Shown here piece by piece: positions 6,971-7,109 of a stretch of DNA of 7,109 bases; the first letter of the stretch is position 1, and each line of letters starts with the position of its first letter. The position numbers were made by a program, and so were the translations under genes. The notes beneath the pieces were generated by a model, which had not been told where the DNA came from, searched no databases, and saw only the letters and a list, made by a program, of their open reading frames with translations. Source of the DNA: Planctomycetaceae bacterium (lineage in GTDB: Bacteria > Planctomycetota > Planctomycetia > Planctomycetales > Planctomycetaceae); contig JALQWE010000187.1 of the NCBI GenBank assembly GCA_023258825.1, forward strand, positions 1-7,109, read 5' to 3'.

Positions 6971-7069
6971 GGGACATATGGGACTGATGTGACGGATAGG
7001 ACGGATGTGTTTGGTGGGTTCTTTCGGTTGCATCGGTTGCATCGGTCTTATCAGTCCCATCGGTCGTAT
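6971..7069. repeat. 9-bp satellite, eleven units, inverted in the middle
   Basis: The 99 bases divide without gaps into eleven 9-mers: GGGACATAT, GGGACTGAT, GTGACGGAT, AGGACGGAT, GTGTTTGGT, GGGTTCTTT, CGGTTGCAT twice, CGGTCTTAT, CAGTCCCAT, CGGTCGTAT. The first four fit roughly NNGACNGAT on the plus strand. The last five, read on the minus strand and re-phased, fit a similar consensus (ACGACCGAT, GGGACTGAT, AAGACCGAT, GCAACCGAT, GCAACCGAA). The two degenerate units at 7007-7024 mark the switch. ATGGGACTGAT (6978-6988) is exactly complementary to ATCAGTCCCAT (7050-7060), so a long imperfect hairpin or cruciform is possible. It is not CRISPR: units are too short and there are no spacers. Confidence 0.8.
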
Positions 7070-7109
7070 GCACCCTCAGTGTGGTTTTATTCTGACACTT
7101 CAGCAATGC

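Larger units (their letters stand above)
6753..7109. other. Noncoding region upstream of the ATP-grasp operon
   Basis: These 357 bases hold no convincing gene. From the operon outward they contain a 7-codon upstream ORF (6772-6749), a leader hairpin (6783-6803), a possible -10 box (6816-6821), the palindrome CGGAATTCCG (6866-6875), a stem CCTGG/CCAGG around 6927-6944, a short GGGAT run and a 9-bp satellite. A minus-strand open frame (7106-6819) reads through the satellite and gives a low-complexity product rich in Thr-Asp and Ser-His triplets; it is best explained by the repeat having a period divisible by three. Confidence 0.6.

Noticed and set aside
6956..7069. CRISPR array
   Set aside because: Units are 5 and 9 bp, contiguous, degenerate and without spacers; no cas gene in the window.
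6819..7106. 95-codon minus-strand frame through the 9-bp satellite
   Set aside because: The product is low-complexity Thr-Asp, Thr-His and Ser-His triplets, as expected from a 9-bp period read in any open frame; no ribosome-binding site or family resemblance.

Overview
The window looks like a chromosomal segment of a moderately GC-rich bacterium, most likely a planctomycete. That placement is inference: it rests on the flavour of the NadA and AspRS sequences, weak or absent Shine-Dalgarno sites at most starts, and the fused ATP-grasp/alpha-E protein. No phage, insertion sequence, rRNA, tRNA or CRISPR array is visible.

Layout, left to right. (1) Positions 1-903, minus strand: nadA (quinolinate synthase, NAD biosynthesis), its 3' end cut off by the window edge. 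(2) Positions 904-1349: a 446-bp divergent intergenic region with a hairpin in the nadA leader, a cluster of AATTCGC-type repeats, and a terminator-like GC hairpin plus T6 run 31 bases before aspS. (3) Positions 1350-3128, plus strand: aspS (aspartyl-tRNA synthetase), complete, GTG start. (4) Positions 3129-3348: convergent spacer with a strong intrinsic terminator for aspS, an inverted repeat and a possible 28-codon ORF. (5) Positions 6752 down to 3349, minus strand: a two-gene operon. The first gene encodes an 844-residue fusion of a circularly permuted ATP-grasp ligase with an alpha-E domain. The second encodes a 290-residue transglutaminase-like cysteine peptidase; the two genes overlap by four bases (GTGA). 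(6) Positions 6753-7109: noncoding upstream region with a possible -10 box, a leader hairpin, and a 99-bp array of eleven 9-bp units whose orientation flips in the middle.

nadA and aspS are housekeeping genes with no evident functional tie beyond both involving aspartate, as NadA substrate and AspRS substrate. The ATP-grasp/alpha-E plus transglutaminase pair is a known but biochemically unresolved association: predicted amidoligase, alpha-helical partner and papain-like peptidase or transferase, thought to build and process a peptide-like product or tag. In many bacteria a proteasome-like peptidase (Anbu) accompanies them; none is present here. The least explained parts are the inverted 9-bp satellite and the possible attenuator before aspS.
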